A DNA stretch of 64,000 bases from positions 4,890,501-4,954,500 of the forward strand of contig NC_014501.1 in the NCBI RefSeq assembly GCF_000147335.1, in the 5' to 3' direction. Under the pieces are notes generated by a model. It was not told the origin of the DNA. It saw nothing but the letters and a program-made list of their open reading frames with translations, and did no database searches. Position numbers and translations under genes: made by a program. This document shows, piece after piece, positions 9,796-17,477 of this stretch (position 1 is the first letter of the stretch; every line of letters begins with the position of its first letter). Source of the DNA: Gloeothece verrucosa PCC 7822. Its GTDB lineage: Bacteria; Cyanobacteriota; Cyanobacteriia; Cyanobacteriales; Microcystaceae.

Positions 9796-10884
9796 TTAAC
9801 GAGGTAACGTAAAGGTAAATTTCGTTCCTCCTAAAACAAGATTTTCAGCCCAAATTCTGCCGCCATGATCCATAATAATTTTTTGAACAATGGTTAACCC
9901 TAAACCCGTTCCTCCGGGACGACGAGAATAAAAAGGAGTAAAAATATTTTTTAAATCTTGAGGAGATAATCCTTGTCCTTGATCGGTAATAGTGACTATA
10001 ATTTCTTTTTGAAAAAATTGCCAATTACAGAGAATTTTTCCGCCGACGGGACTAAAATAAATCGCATTACTGAACAGATTCCCAAAAACTTGTTGAATTT
10101 GTAAATAATCTACAGCAATAATAGCTTCTTTGTCTTGTGGATATTGTAAGCTGACTGCTTTTGATTCTACTATCGGATTCAGACTTTGAATACTTTTCCG
10201 AACAATATACCTTAAATCGCACAATTCGAGTTTTAATCTAGCTCGTTTACTGCAATCTATTAATTGATTTAAATTTTGGTTTAAGTTAGTAATAGTTTCT
10301 TGCAGTGAAACCACCTGTTTTTGCTGACTTTCAGCTAAACTTAGCCGAAGATTCTCAGCCATAAGACTGATTAACGATAAAGGATTGCGGAGTTCATGCC
10401 CTATTTTATGTATTAAATGTTCTAGCGATTTAATTTCCTCATTTTGTTGATGATAAACCTGATATAAATTTAAATATTCTTGAATAATTTGGGCATGAAT
10501 TTCTATAGACTCTTCCTCAGTCCGAGAGAGGATAGTCTCACTCAAAAAAAATAAATAATCCGTGATAAAGTTTTTTTGGCTCAGAGGACAAAAATAAATA
10601 TATTTACTTTCATATTCTCCCATCTGAGTCACTTTAAAAAAAGCCCCCAAATTTTGCACATCAAGCTCCGAACTAAAAAGACTTATCTCTTCTGAAGAAA
10701 TTTCAAATGAGTGAAATTCGCGGGCAAAAAAAGCGGTTGATTTTTTTGGGCAATCTTGATAAACTAAAAGAGCAAAAACAATAGGTATTTCTTCTGATAG
10801 CTGTTTAAACTGTAACTCTAAAAAAAAATTGAAATTGACTAATTTAAAATGGGATGTAGTTTCCCCTGAAAGGCGATGGTTCAT
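9796..10884 (-). CDS. Sensor histidine kinase without recognisable sensor domain
   Basis: This 362-aa protein has a HisKA-type dimerisation segment with phosphoacceptor His163 in HELRNPLS, then an HATPase domain: N box (NLFSNAIYFS), G1 (DQGQGLSP), F box (FTPFYSRRPGG) and G2 (GTGLGLTIV). The N-terminal 120 residues carry no membrane helix and no PAS or GAF motif I can recognise, so it looks cytosolic with an unknown input domain, followed by a coiled coil (125-160). It is the first gene of an operon with the NarL-type regulator. Its start lies 306 bp from the divergent injection-system operon. Confidence 0.9.
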   Translation of the reverse strand: MNHRLSGETTSHFKLVNFNFFLELQFKQLSEEIPIVFALLVYQDCPKKSTAFFAREFHSFEISSEEISLFSSELDVQNLGAFFKVTQMGEYESKYIYFCPLSQKNFITDYLFFLSETILSRTEEESIEIHAQIIQEYLNLYQVYHQQNEEIKSLEHLIHKIGHELRNPLSLISLMAENLRLSLAESQQKQVVSLQETITNLNQNLNQLIDCSKRARLKLELCDLRYIVRKSIQSLNPIVESKAVSLQYPQDKEAIIAVDYLQIQQVFGNLFSNAIYFSPVGGKILCNWQFFQKEIIVTITDQGQGLSPQDLKNIFTPFYSRRPGGTGLGLTIVQKIIMDHGGRIWAENLVLGGTKFTFTLPR

Positions 10885-11190
10885 AAAATTATTTAGTTAG
10901 ATTACTCAGTTAAACATAAATACAACTAATCACTCTAACTTTTTGTTCCACTATAACATAGCTCTGGGAAGATACCTAAGTGATCACTCCGAACTTCTTA
11001 AAATAAATTAAACTATTTTAAAAATATTTAATATCAAAGCGGCAACACTTAACCAAACAGAAGAGGAACTTTAAACAATAGCCATAAAAATTTAAGAATA
11101 ATTTTAGATTTGGAAAAATCCAGACCTTAGTCTAATAGTCTTTAAATTCAAAAACTTTTAACTTAAAGAAGTGCATCTCTTCTAGATTCA
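10885..11190. promoter_or_regulatory. Divergent intergenic region, kinase/CIS, with palindrome
   Basis: This AT-rich 306-bp gap must contain promoters for both the two-component operon (minus) and the injection-system operon (plus). A perfect 10-bp palindrome AGTGATCACT lies at 10979-10988, and a related ATGATCACT occurs at the start codon of the first CIS gene (11191). I see no terminator or small gene. Operator function is a guess. Confidence 0.3.
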
Positions 11191-11751
11191 ATGATCACTG
11201 CTGTTGCTCAAACCTTAGCAGACCTGCTGACGAGAGATTCTTCCCTACTCAGCACCGTGCAAATTGATTTGAGTCATCCGAGTAAGCGCGAAGACGTTAG
11301 ACCGGCCTTAAGCCTATATTTATACGACTTACGCAAGAGTGATGATGAAGGTGACTTAACGGCCATTGAGAGAGGAGAAAAAGATGGTCATAGCAATAAG
11401 CTACGGCAAACCCGAACCAATGCCTCAGTTTTCTGGTTTGATTTGTCTTATATGATCATCCCTTGGGACTGGACAAACTTGGGTCAACAGCGTTTGTTAT
11501 CAGAAGTGATCCAGTTGCTGCTTTCTCATTCAACCGTCAAAGAAAACAGTTTAGCCCCAGAGCTACAAGGTTATGGGGATTTATCTATTAGAGTTGCCTC
11601 CTTCATCCCTGATGTACCGGCATTATGGAATGCCCTGAAACTTCCCTTACAACCGGCCCTTTACATTACCATTAAAACCCCTTTTCCTATTTATTGTGAA
11701 AATCCCTTATCTGAATATCCGGATAATCAGCAAGAAACAGGATTCACCTGA
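11191..11751 (+). CDS. DUF4255 (Pvc16-like) tail-terminator protein of a CIS
   Basis: This 186-aa protein resembles the DUF4255/Pvc16_N family found at the head of extracellular contractile injection system clusters, where it caps the sheath-tube end opposite the baseplate. Features seen are the N-terminal LADLLTRD helix, PALSLYLYDLRKSD strand and the FWFDLSYMIIPW core that family members share. It is the first gene of the operon, 22 bp before the sheath gene. The ATG is chosen because it starts the conserved N-terminal helix. No clear Shine-Dalgarno is present. Confidence 0.8.
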   Translation: MITAVAQTLADLLTRDSSLLSTVQIDLSHPSKREDVRPALSLYLYDLRKSDDEGDLTAIERGEKDGHSNKLRQTRTNASVFWFDLSYMIIPWDWTNLGQQRLLSEVIQLLLSHSTVKENSLAPELQGYGDLSIRVASFIPDVPALWNALKLPLQPALYITIKTPFPIYCENPLSEYPDNQQETGFT

Positions 11752-11772
11752 TGATCATAAGGAATACATCCT

Positions 11773-13428
11773 ATGCCTAGACTAGACTATTTTGCACCTG
11801 GTGTTTATGTAGAAGAAATAGACCGAGGTAGTCGCCCCATCGAAGGAGTACCGACCAATGTTGCTGCATTTGTCGGCTTTACCGAAGATATCAGAAATGG
11901 GGCAGAACTGTTTAAACCCATGTTAGTGACCACTTGGACACAGTATCTACAATACTTTGCCCGTCCTAACTCGGATGGCTTTACCGACTTTAACGCCTAT
12001 TTGCCCTTTGCTGTCTATGGATTTTTCCTCAATGGCGGCGGACGGTGTTGGATCACCAGTGTCGGAACTCATTTACCCGGTACGACTCCCGCCGCCCGGC
12101 AAAGCGGCTTAGAAATTCAAACCCGTAGTCGTCTGCGTCCTTCATTGCGGTTTGCTCTACGTCCAGAAAGAGCGAGTGGCGGCTCAGTTACCCTGGAAAT
12201 TCGAGATAGTGGGCCCAGAGCGCTTCCTGAAGGCACAGAAGGAGAACCGCCGCCCAATACCGGCGAATATTTCAGCCTCGTGGTCAAACAAGGTAATGAA
12301 ATCCTAGAGCAATTTGAACACCTGACAATGGATGCTCAAGCTCAACCCCAAGTCGCTACTTATGTTGTCACTGCTTTACAAGAATCTCGATTTTTACAAA
12401 TTACCGATATCTCTGAAGTGGGTCGCCCCTTAGCCCGACGGCCCGCCAATGGTCAGTATAGCGTCACAGCGCCACCAGTGGTTTCTCGTCCAGAACGGTT
12501 TAGCCGCGACCTAGAAGGGGTTCAAGATGATCGCACAGGGGTACGAGGCATCTTTGAAATAGATGAAGTCAATATGTTAGCTTGTCCAGATGTTTGGCGA
12601 GCTTACGAAGCCGGGCTGATGAACATCGATCAAGTTCATGCAGTCATGGAACTAATGCTCAGTATGTGTGAGGGGTCCTTATCAGGAGATACTCCCAACC
12701 CACCTAACCGCATGATTGTTTTAGATAGCCCACCCGATAAACCGAAACCGCAAGAAATGGTGCAATGGCTAGATGAATTTGGTCGCCGCTCCATGTTCGG
12801 GGCACTATATTATCCTTGGATTAAAGTGGCTAACCCCCGCAATGGAGGACAACCCATTTTAGTGCCGCCTTGTGGTCATGTTATGGGCGTGTGGTCCCGC
12901 ACCGATGAAACCCGAGGCGTGTATAAAGCACCCGCTAACGAAGTGCCTAGAGGGGTTATTGGGTTAGCTTATGAGACGAATTTCCGCGAACAAGAACTAT
13001 TAAACCCCAGAGGAATTAACTGTCTTCGTAAATTCCCGAACCGAGGCATTAGAATTTGGGGCGCGAGAACGTTAGTAGAACCCGATAAAACCGAATGGCG
13101 TTATATCAGCGTGCGTCGTTTGATCAGCTATATCGAAAAATCCATCGAGTTAGGGACTCAGTGGGTAGTTTTTGAACCCAACGACGAAGACTTATGGGCC
13201 CGTGTCAGACGAACCGTATCTAACTTTTTAGAGCGAATTTGGCGAGAAGGGGCCTTGTATGGGCTAACTCCGGAACAGGCTTTTTATGTTAAGTGCGACG
13301 CTGAACTCAATACACCAGACACCATGATTCTTGGTCGTCTTTATGTAGAAGTCGGCGTTTGTCCTGTCCGTCCGGCTGAATTCGTGATTTTCCGGATTTC
13401 TCAATGGACCGGAAATGATGGAGAATAA
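11773..13428 (+). CDS. Contractile tail sheath protein
   Basis: This 551-aa protein is a phage-tail-like sheath. The N-terminus APGVYVEEI and GVPTNVAAFVG is the standard sheath start. The C-terminal 250 residues contain the conserved assembly core (NMLACPDVW, PPCGHVMGVWSRTD, RGVYKAPANE, a TLVEPDKTEWRYISVRR strand and the C-terminal receptor strand FVIFRISQW). A variable domain occupies about residues 110-260. Sheath subunits polymerise around the tube and contract on firing to drive it through a membrane. The length fits eCIS sheaths. A good ribosome site (AAGGA) precedes the ATG. It is the best anchor for calling this cluster a CIS. Confidence 0.95.
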   Translation: MPRLDYFAPGVYVEEIDRGSRPIEGVPTNVAAFVGFTEDIRNGAELFKPMLVTTWTQYLQYFARPNSDGFTDFNAYLPFAVYGFFLNGGGRCWITSVGTHLPGTTPAARQSGLEIQTRSRLRPSLRFALRPERASGGSVTLEIRDSGPRALPEGTEGEPPPNTGEYFSLVVKQGNEILEQFEHLTMDAQAQPQVATYVVTALQESRFLQITDISEVGRPLARRPANGQYSVTAPPVVSRPERFSRDLEGVQDDRTGVRGIFEIDEVNMLACPDVWRAYEAGLMNIDQVHAVMELMLSMCEGSLSGDTPNPPNRMIVLDSPPDKPKPQEMVQWLDEFGRRSMFGALYYPWIKVANPRNGGQPILVPPCGHVMGVWSRTDETRGVYKAPANEVPRGVIGLAYETNFREQELLNPRGINCLRKFPNRGIRIWGARTLVEPDKTEWRYISVRRLISYIEKSIELGTQWVVFEPNDEDLWARVRRTVSNFLERIWREGALYGLTPEQAFYVKCDAELNTPDTMILGRLYVEVGVCPVRPAEFVIFRISQWTGNDGE

Positions 13429-13475
13429 ACCGTTTTTGTAATTAATCTAAGTTTGATCTAATCAGGAGTGAAACT

Positions 13476-13940
13476 ATGGCAGATGATGAATTATTGGTTG
13501 GTTGTAGGTTTTATTTTGAAGCTGATGGACTGACTGACAAAATGATTCTGGAAGTGAGTGGACTAACTAGCGAATGTCCCTCCGCAGGGGGCGATAAAGT
13601 TTTAGGTTCAACCAAAAATGCGAAAAACTTACGTCAAGCCGCACCTACGCGGGTAAAATTTAGCCCGGTTACTGTTAAAGTGGTTGCTACTACCAATAAA
13701 GACCTTTATAAATGGTACGAAGACTGCAACAAAAATGAGGGCGGTCAATCCAATTGGCAGAGCAACCGTAAAGCCGCTTCGGTTTCAGTCTACGATCAAG
13801 GTGGAGCCATGAAAGCTCGATGGGAATTACAGAATTCATATCCGACTAAATATGAAGGTCCCAAACTTGAGGCCGGTGCTAGTGATGTAGCCAATGAAAC
13901 CATTACCCTCGTTCATGAAGGAATTAAACGAGTACAATAG
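13476..13940 (+). CDS. CIS inner tube protein 1
   Basis: This 154-aa protein belongs to the T4 gp19-like tube family, which forms hexameric rings stacked into the inner tube that the sheath drives outwards. It shows the typical start (LVGCRFYFEADG), central TTNKDLYKWYEDC and C-terminal ARWELQNSYPTKYEGP, then ETITLVHEGIKR. It lies 47 bp after the sheath gene with a strong AGGAG ribosome site. A second, diverged tube gene follows, as is usual for eCIS loci where one copy forms the shaft and the other the baseplate-proximal ring. Confidence 0.92.
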   Translation: MADDELLVGCRFYFEADGLTDKMILEVSGLTSECPSAGGDKVLGSTKNAKNLRQAAPTRVKFSPVTVKVVATTNKDLYKWYEDCNKNEGGQSNWQSNRKAASVSVYDQGGAMKARWELQNSYPTKYEGPKLEAGASDVANETITLVHEGIKRVQ

Positions 13941-14039
13941 CCTTGCCAAGTTGGGAAAAGGGTGTTCAAGGTATTGTTTTTTTATTCTCCCTAACCCTTT
14001 CCCCATTTCCTCTTAGCAAAAACATAAGGGAAAATAGCC

Positions 14040-14519
14040 ATGCCTGAACTAGAAATTCTCACTACTTGTCGATTTTATTTAGAGTTAAAATTAAAAGACT
14101 CTAACGATGCAGTGGATGGAATTTTTATGGACTGCAAAGGATTTAAATGTAGCCAGGAAGTGATCGAAATTTGCGAAGTGACCCCTAATATTTGGGGAAA
14201 AGATAAGAAACCCGGCCAACTGGTTCGAACTAAATTACCTGGCAATATTAAAACAAATAATTTAGTATTACGGCGAGGGATGACAGCTTCAAAAACGCTT
14301 TGGAAATGGTTTGAGGATGTTCAGAGCGGCAATTGGGCTAAAGAAAGACGGGATGGTTCTTTAACGATTTATGACCAAGCGAGTAAAGTTCAAGCGCGTT
14401 TTGAATTTCAACGGGCTTGGCCTAGTAATTATACCATTACTGATGTTAGTTCGGGGAATAATGACATAGAAATTGAAGAATTAGAGTTAGCTTGTGAACA
14501 ATTTAAGCGCATTCAGTAA
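14040..14519 (+). CDS. CIS inner tube protein 2
   Basis: This 159-aa protein is a paralogue of the preceding tube protein, with the same layout: TTCRFYLELKL start, TLWKWFEDVQSG centre, ARFEFQRAWPSNY and a C-terminal EIEELELACEQFKRI strand. The two are clearly diverged, suggesting different positions in the tube; in known eCIS the second type links shaft to spike. The gene is 99 bp downstream of the first copy in the same operon. Assignment of which copy is the initiator ring is not possible from sequence alone. Confidence 0.88.
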   Translation: MPELEILTTCRFYLELKLKDSNDAVDGIFMDCKGFKCSQEVIEICEVTPNIWGKDKKPGQLVRTKLPGNIKTNNLVLRRGMTASKTLWKWFEDVQSGNWAKERRDGSLTIYDQASKVQARFEFQRAWPSNYTITDVSSGNNDIEIEELELACEQFKRIQ

Positions 14520-14554
14520 ATTGTTAAGGGTTTACGGTTTACTGTTAACTGATT

Positions 14555-14896
14555 ATGTTACAAACAGAATTTGAATTTACTTTACCTAAAGGGTATTTAG
14601 ACGAATCCGGCAATTTACATCGTAAGGGGGTGATGCGTTTATCTCGGGCCATTGATGAAATTGCGCCACTGAAAGACCCTCGAGTCAAAGCGAATCCGGC
14701 TTATGCCACAGTGTTGATTCTTTCGCGGGTAATTATTCGTTTAGGGGCATTAGAAGAAATTACTCCGGCAGTGATTGAAAATTTTTTTGCGGCTGATTTA
14801 AACTATTTACAGCAGTTTTATCGCCATATTAATGAACTGGATGAACCTAAAGAAAATCAAGCCGCCACTCGAAAGTCTTCAGAGGAAGAGATTTAA
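14555..14896 (+). CDS. CIS/phage tail assembly protein, copy 1
   Basis: This 113-aa protein is of the small tail-assembly family often found between tube and baseplate genes. It starts EFEFTLPKGYLDESGNLHR, continues with a GVMRLSRAIDEI segment and NPAYATVLILSRVI, and ends with a charged tail. It is 35 bp behind tube protein 2. A paralogue begins 226 bp downstream and shares the TLPKG...HR.G.MRL...NPAY pattern. By analogy with phage tails it may act as an assembly chaperone; this is family inference. The tail after residue 97 lacks the CxxC motif that copy 2 has. Confidence 0.75.
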   Translation: MLQTEFEFTLPKGYLDESGNLHRKGVMRLSRAIDEIAPLKDPRVKANPAYATVLILSRVIIRLGALEEITPAVIENFFAADLNYLQQFYRHINELDEPKENQAATRKSSEEEI

Positions 14897-14912
14897 TAAC
14901 TAAGTTTGACAA

Positions 14913-14942
14913 GGGAACAGGGAACAGGGAACAGGGAACAGG
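14913..14942. repeat. GGGAACA heptamer repeat (about 4 units)
   Basis: Four tandem copies of the 7-bp unit GGGAACA directly follow the tail-assembly gene copy 1. This is a short tandem repeat of the STRR type common in cyanobacterial intergenic DNA. Confidence 0.85.
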
Positions 14943-15000
14943 CGCATACGGAGGTTTTTACATTTCTTAATATAGAGTGCTTTATTTATGTCCAGGTACT

Positions 15001-15124
15001 TAATAACTAATGACTAATAACTAATAACTAATGACTAATAACTAATAACTAATGACTAATAACTAATGACTAATGACCAATGAATAATGACTAATAACTA
15101 ATGACTAATAACTAATAACTAATG
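15001..15124. repeat. Heptameric STRR array (CTAATGA / CTAATAA units)
   Basis: About 17 tandem 7-bp units alternate between ACTAATG and ACTAATA forms and run without interruption into the first ATG of the next gene; that ATG is itself part of a repeat unit. Shorter runs of the same motif occur at about 44337-44358, 55023-55065 and 29482-29520. They are typical short tandemly repeated repetitive sequences of cyanobacteria. Confidence 0.9.
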
Positions 15125-15502
15125 ACTAAAAAACCGCCATTAATGACAGAATATGACTTTACCCTTCCCAAAGGATTAATGGATACGAAGGGAAGAGTTC
15201 ATCGTCAAGGAAAAATGCGTCTAGCCACCGCTAAAGATGAAATATTGGTGCTACAACATCCCCAAGTGCAAGAAAATCCGGCTTATAGTGTTTTAATATA
15301 TTTGTCACAGGTGATTACTCGTTTAGGGAGTTTATCAACCGTTACACCTCAACTATTAGAAGACTTAACCGTTGTAGACTTAGCCTATTTACGAGAATTT
15401 TATAACCGTATTAACCAACATAAAAGCACCCTAATTCCGGTGCAATGTCCCCATTGTAGTCAAGCCTTTAAAGTAGAATTAGCTTTATCGGGGGAGTCTT
15501 AA
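15122..15502 (+). CDS. CIS/phage tail assembly protein, copy 2, with CxxC tail
   Basis: This 126-aa protein is a paralogue of the 113-aa tail-assembly protein (TEYDFTLPKG, HRQGKMRLATAKDEI, NPAYSVLIYLSQVI). Its extra C-terminus holds CPHCSQAFKVE, half of a zinc ribbon. The annotated ATG at 15122 lies inside the heptamer repeat array; the downstream ATG at 15143 (starting MTEYDF) matches the start of copy 1 better and may be the true start, in which case the repeat array is pure leader. The next small gene overlaps or abuts its stop. Confidence 0.75.
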   Translation: MTKKPPLMTEYDFTLPKGLMDTKGRVHRQGKMRLATAKDEILVLQHPQVQENPAYSVLIYLSQVITRLGSLSTVTPQLLEDLTVVDLAYLREFYNRINQHKSTLIPVQCPHCSQAFKVELALSGES

Positions 15503-15519
15503 GCTACCCTTCAAATAAA

Positions 15520-15651
15520 TTGTATGAAGAGGTAGCATTTGTCGCTTATCATTTCCACTGGACTTTAGAAGATATTATGAGTTTAGACCATTGGGAACGT
15601 CAGCGTTGGGTCAAAGAAATTGGTAAAATTAATCAGAAACAAGATTATTAA
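15520..15651 (+). CDS. Tiny DUF6760-like CIS protein
   Basis: A reading frame open from 15472 to the TAA at 15649-15651 encodes LYEEVAFVAYHFHWTLEDI, then SLDHWERQRWVKEI. This pattern matches a very small conserved protein found in eCIS clusters (DUF6760, recalled from family knowledge). The start is uncertain: no ATG is in frame, a TTG is at 15520, and translation could begin slightly upstream by coupling to the preceding gene's stop at 15502, which would add LSYPSNK. It is only about 43-50 residues long. Its place between the tail-assembly gene and the PAAR gene supports that it is real. Confidence 0.65.
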   Translation: MYEEVAFVAYHFHWTLEDIMSLDHWERQRWVKEIGKINQKQDY

Positions 15652-15670
15652 AGAAATTATGAGGTAAATT

Positions 15671-16168
15671 ATGGGTAAACCAGCCGCAAGAATCACCGAT
15701 ACCGTTGCTCATCCCCTTCCCCCTGTGTTAACTGGTGGGCCGGGTAGTCCGACTGTATTGATTGGGGGTTTACCGGCCTGGCGAGGAATTTTAGTGGCGG
15801 CTGTACCCGCACTGCAAGCCGCTAAACAAACCTCAGATATTGCTATAAAAACAGCAGAAGCCGCCACCGCCGCCGCCGCAGGCACCCCAGGACTTCCGGC
15901 TGCTAAAGCCGCAGAAGAAACCACCAAAGCCACTGCATCGGCTACTATGTCTTCTATGATTACCGGTGCCGCAGCCGGAGCAGATATTCATACTTGTAGT
16001 ACCCCTTTACCGATTCCGCCTCATGGTCCGGGTGTAGTGATTAATGGTAGTACAACAGTTTGGATCAATAATTTACCGGCTTGTCGTCAGGGAGATACAA
16101 TTTTAGAAGCGCTTGGGCCGACAAATACTATTACAGGCGGTTGTCCGACGGTTTTGATAGGCGGCTAG
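15671..16168 (+). CDS. PAAR-like spike tip protein
   Basis: This 165-aa protein resembles PAAR-like tips that sharpen the VgrG spike of contractile systems. It starts GKPAARITDTVAHP and holds two GG-rich half-motifs with the same pattern, PTVLIGGLPAWR near residue 33 and TTVWINNLPACRQGD near 128, separated by an Ala/Thr-rich insert (about residues 50-95). His, Cys and GGCPTVLIGG at the C-terminus fit the metal-binding cone. It is the last clear structural gene of the cluster. The cognate VgrG-like spike is not in this window. Confidence 0.88.
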   Translation: MGKPAARITDTVAHPLPPVLTGGPGSPTVLIGGLPAWRGILVAAVPALQAAKQTSDIAIKTAEAATAAAAGTPGLPAAKAAEETTKATASATMSSMITGAAAGADIHTCSTPLPIPPHGPGVVINGSTTVWINNLPACRQGDTILEALGPTNTITGGCPTVLIGG

Positions 16169-16260
16169 GCTTAAAAGCACTCACAGGTCAATTTTAAAAT
16201 TTGTATCAGCCTAAAAAAATAGGTAAACATTTGTAAATAGAACTCGAGGAATTAATATTT

Positions 16261-17223
16261 ATGTTATCAGTGCCACCCAACTCTACATTTGATATTAAGC
16301 GTGCTAGAGAACTTTTGTTATTAGTGGAACAAGCTCATCATGAATTTGATAACGCTGAAAGTAATCACCAGTGGGCTTGGCATAATGATTATCAAGACAT
16401 CCAAATTTCCCAGGCAAACAGTACAAGTAAATATAAAGTTATTCAACGTTTTGGTTTTGATCAATATTTCTGGAGTCTTCAAAGGATTTTATTAGAAGAT
16501 ATTGACAAGTTAATGGAGGCAATCCAAGAAGAAGTTCCTTTTGGATTTGTTGCTCAAAAAAATAATGAAATTTTCGTAGTGTTTCGAGGGACAATGACAC
16601 CGGCAGAATGGATTACGAATTTTCAGTTTAAGCCGGGCAGCAAATATTTTTTAGAGCAAGAGGGTTTAGGCAAAGTTCATCGAGGATTTTATAAAATTTA
16701 TACTCGTCACAATATTGGAAGAGATCCTTTTAGTAATAAAGGTGACTTCCCTTCAATTAGAGAAGATATAGAAAATGCTCTCAGAAAATGTTCCCCAGAT
16801 ACTCAAGTATATGTTACAGGCCATAGCTTAGGAGGCGCTTTAGCCACTTTAGCCACACTTCATATAAAAGAAATGAAGTTTTTTAACAATCCTCCTATTC
16901 TTTATGCTTTTGCTAATCCTAGAGCAGGAGGTAGAATATTTGCTCAAAATTTTAACGGACTAGAGTGTTTTCGGATTGCCAATAGTGAGGATATTGTTCC
17001 TACAGTTCCTTTAGCCAGCGTCGATTTAAAATCAGAAAATACTGATAATACTACTGCTAAGTCTTTAGAACAAGCAAAACCTACTCTAATTCCTGCACTA
17101 CTTCCCGACCTCGATTACCATCATATCGGTGAACCTATTTACTTTACTCTTAATAAAGGAACAATTGCTGATAATCATATTATTCCTATCTATCAAGAGG
17201 CATTGGCTAGGTATAATATTTAG
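16261..17223 (+). CDS. Class-3 lipase (alpha/beta hydrolase), possible CIS cargo
   Basis: This 320-aa protein is a fungal-type class-3 lipase. The nucleophile elbow is GHSLGG (Ser189), preceded by the oxyanion-region motif VFRGT (107-111). The likely acid is Asp244 in NSEDIVPTVP, and the likely base is His287 or His288 in DYHHIG. No signal peptide or membrane helix is present. It follows the PAAR gene by 92 bp on the same strand, with a GAGGAA ribosome site. Phospholipase-type enzymes are common effectors of contractile systems, so cargo is a reasonable inference, but it could be an unrelated cytosolic lipase. Confidence 0.85.
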   Translation: MLSVPPNSTFDIKRARELLLLVEQAHHEFDNAESNHQWAWHNDYQDIQISQANSTSKYKVIQRFGFDQYFWSLQRILLEDIDKLMEAIQEEVPFGFVAQKNNEIFVVFRGTMTPAEWITNFQFKPGSKYFLEQEGLGKVHRGFYKIYTRHNIGRDPFSNKGDFPSIREDIENALRKCSPDTQVYVTGHSLGGALATLATLHIKEMKFFNNPPILYAFANPRAGGRIFAQNFNGLECFRIANSEDIVPTVPLASVDLKSENTDNTTAKSLEQAKPTLIPALLPDLDYHHIGEPIYFTLNKGTIADNHIIPIYQEALARYNI

Positions 17224-17477
17224 AAAGCTAAATCAAAAACTGTTTGGGATTCAATTTGATTTGAGCGATGACTGGCATTTTCTTTGAATAACTTTTGAAT
17301 GATTTCTCGATATTGATTGACTTCCATTCAAGACTTTACTCTTGATAAAATTTAGAAATAGCAGAGGCGGCTAGAAAACTCTTAACTTCTACTGCTATTT
17401 TTCGGTTTTATTTTGGGGCAGCCATGAATTTTTCTGGGCCTAAGTCTATATATAGCCCAAAGAAAAAACTGAAAGCT

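Noticed and set aside
11191..17223. Prophage
   Set aside because: Only tail-like genes occur; no capsid, portal, terminase or lysis genes. The DUF4255, PAAR and DUF6760 set is typical of eCIS.
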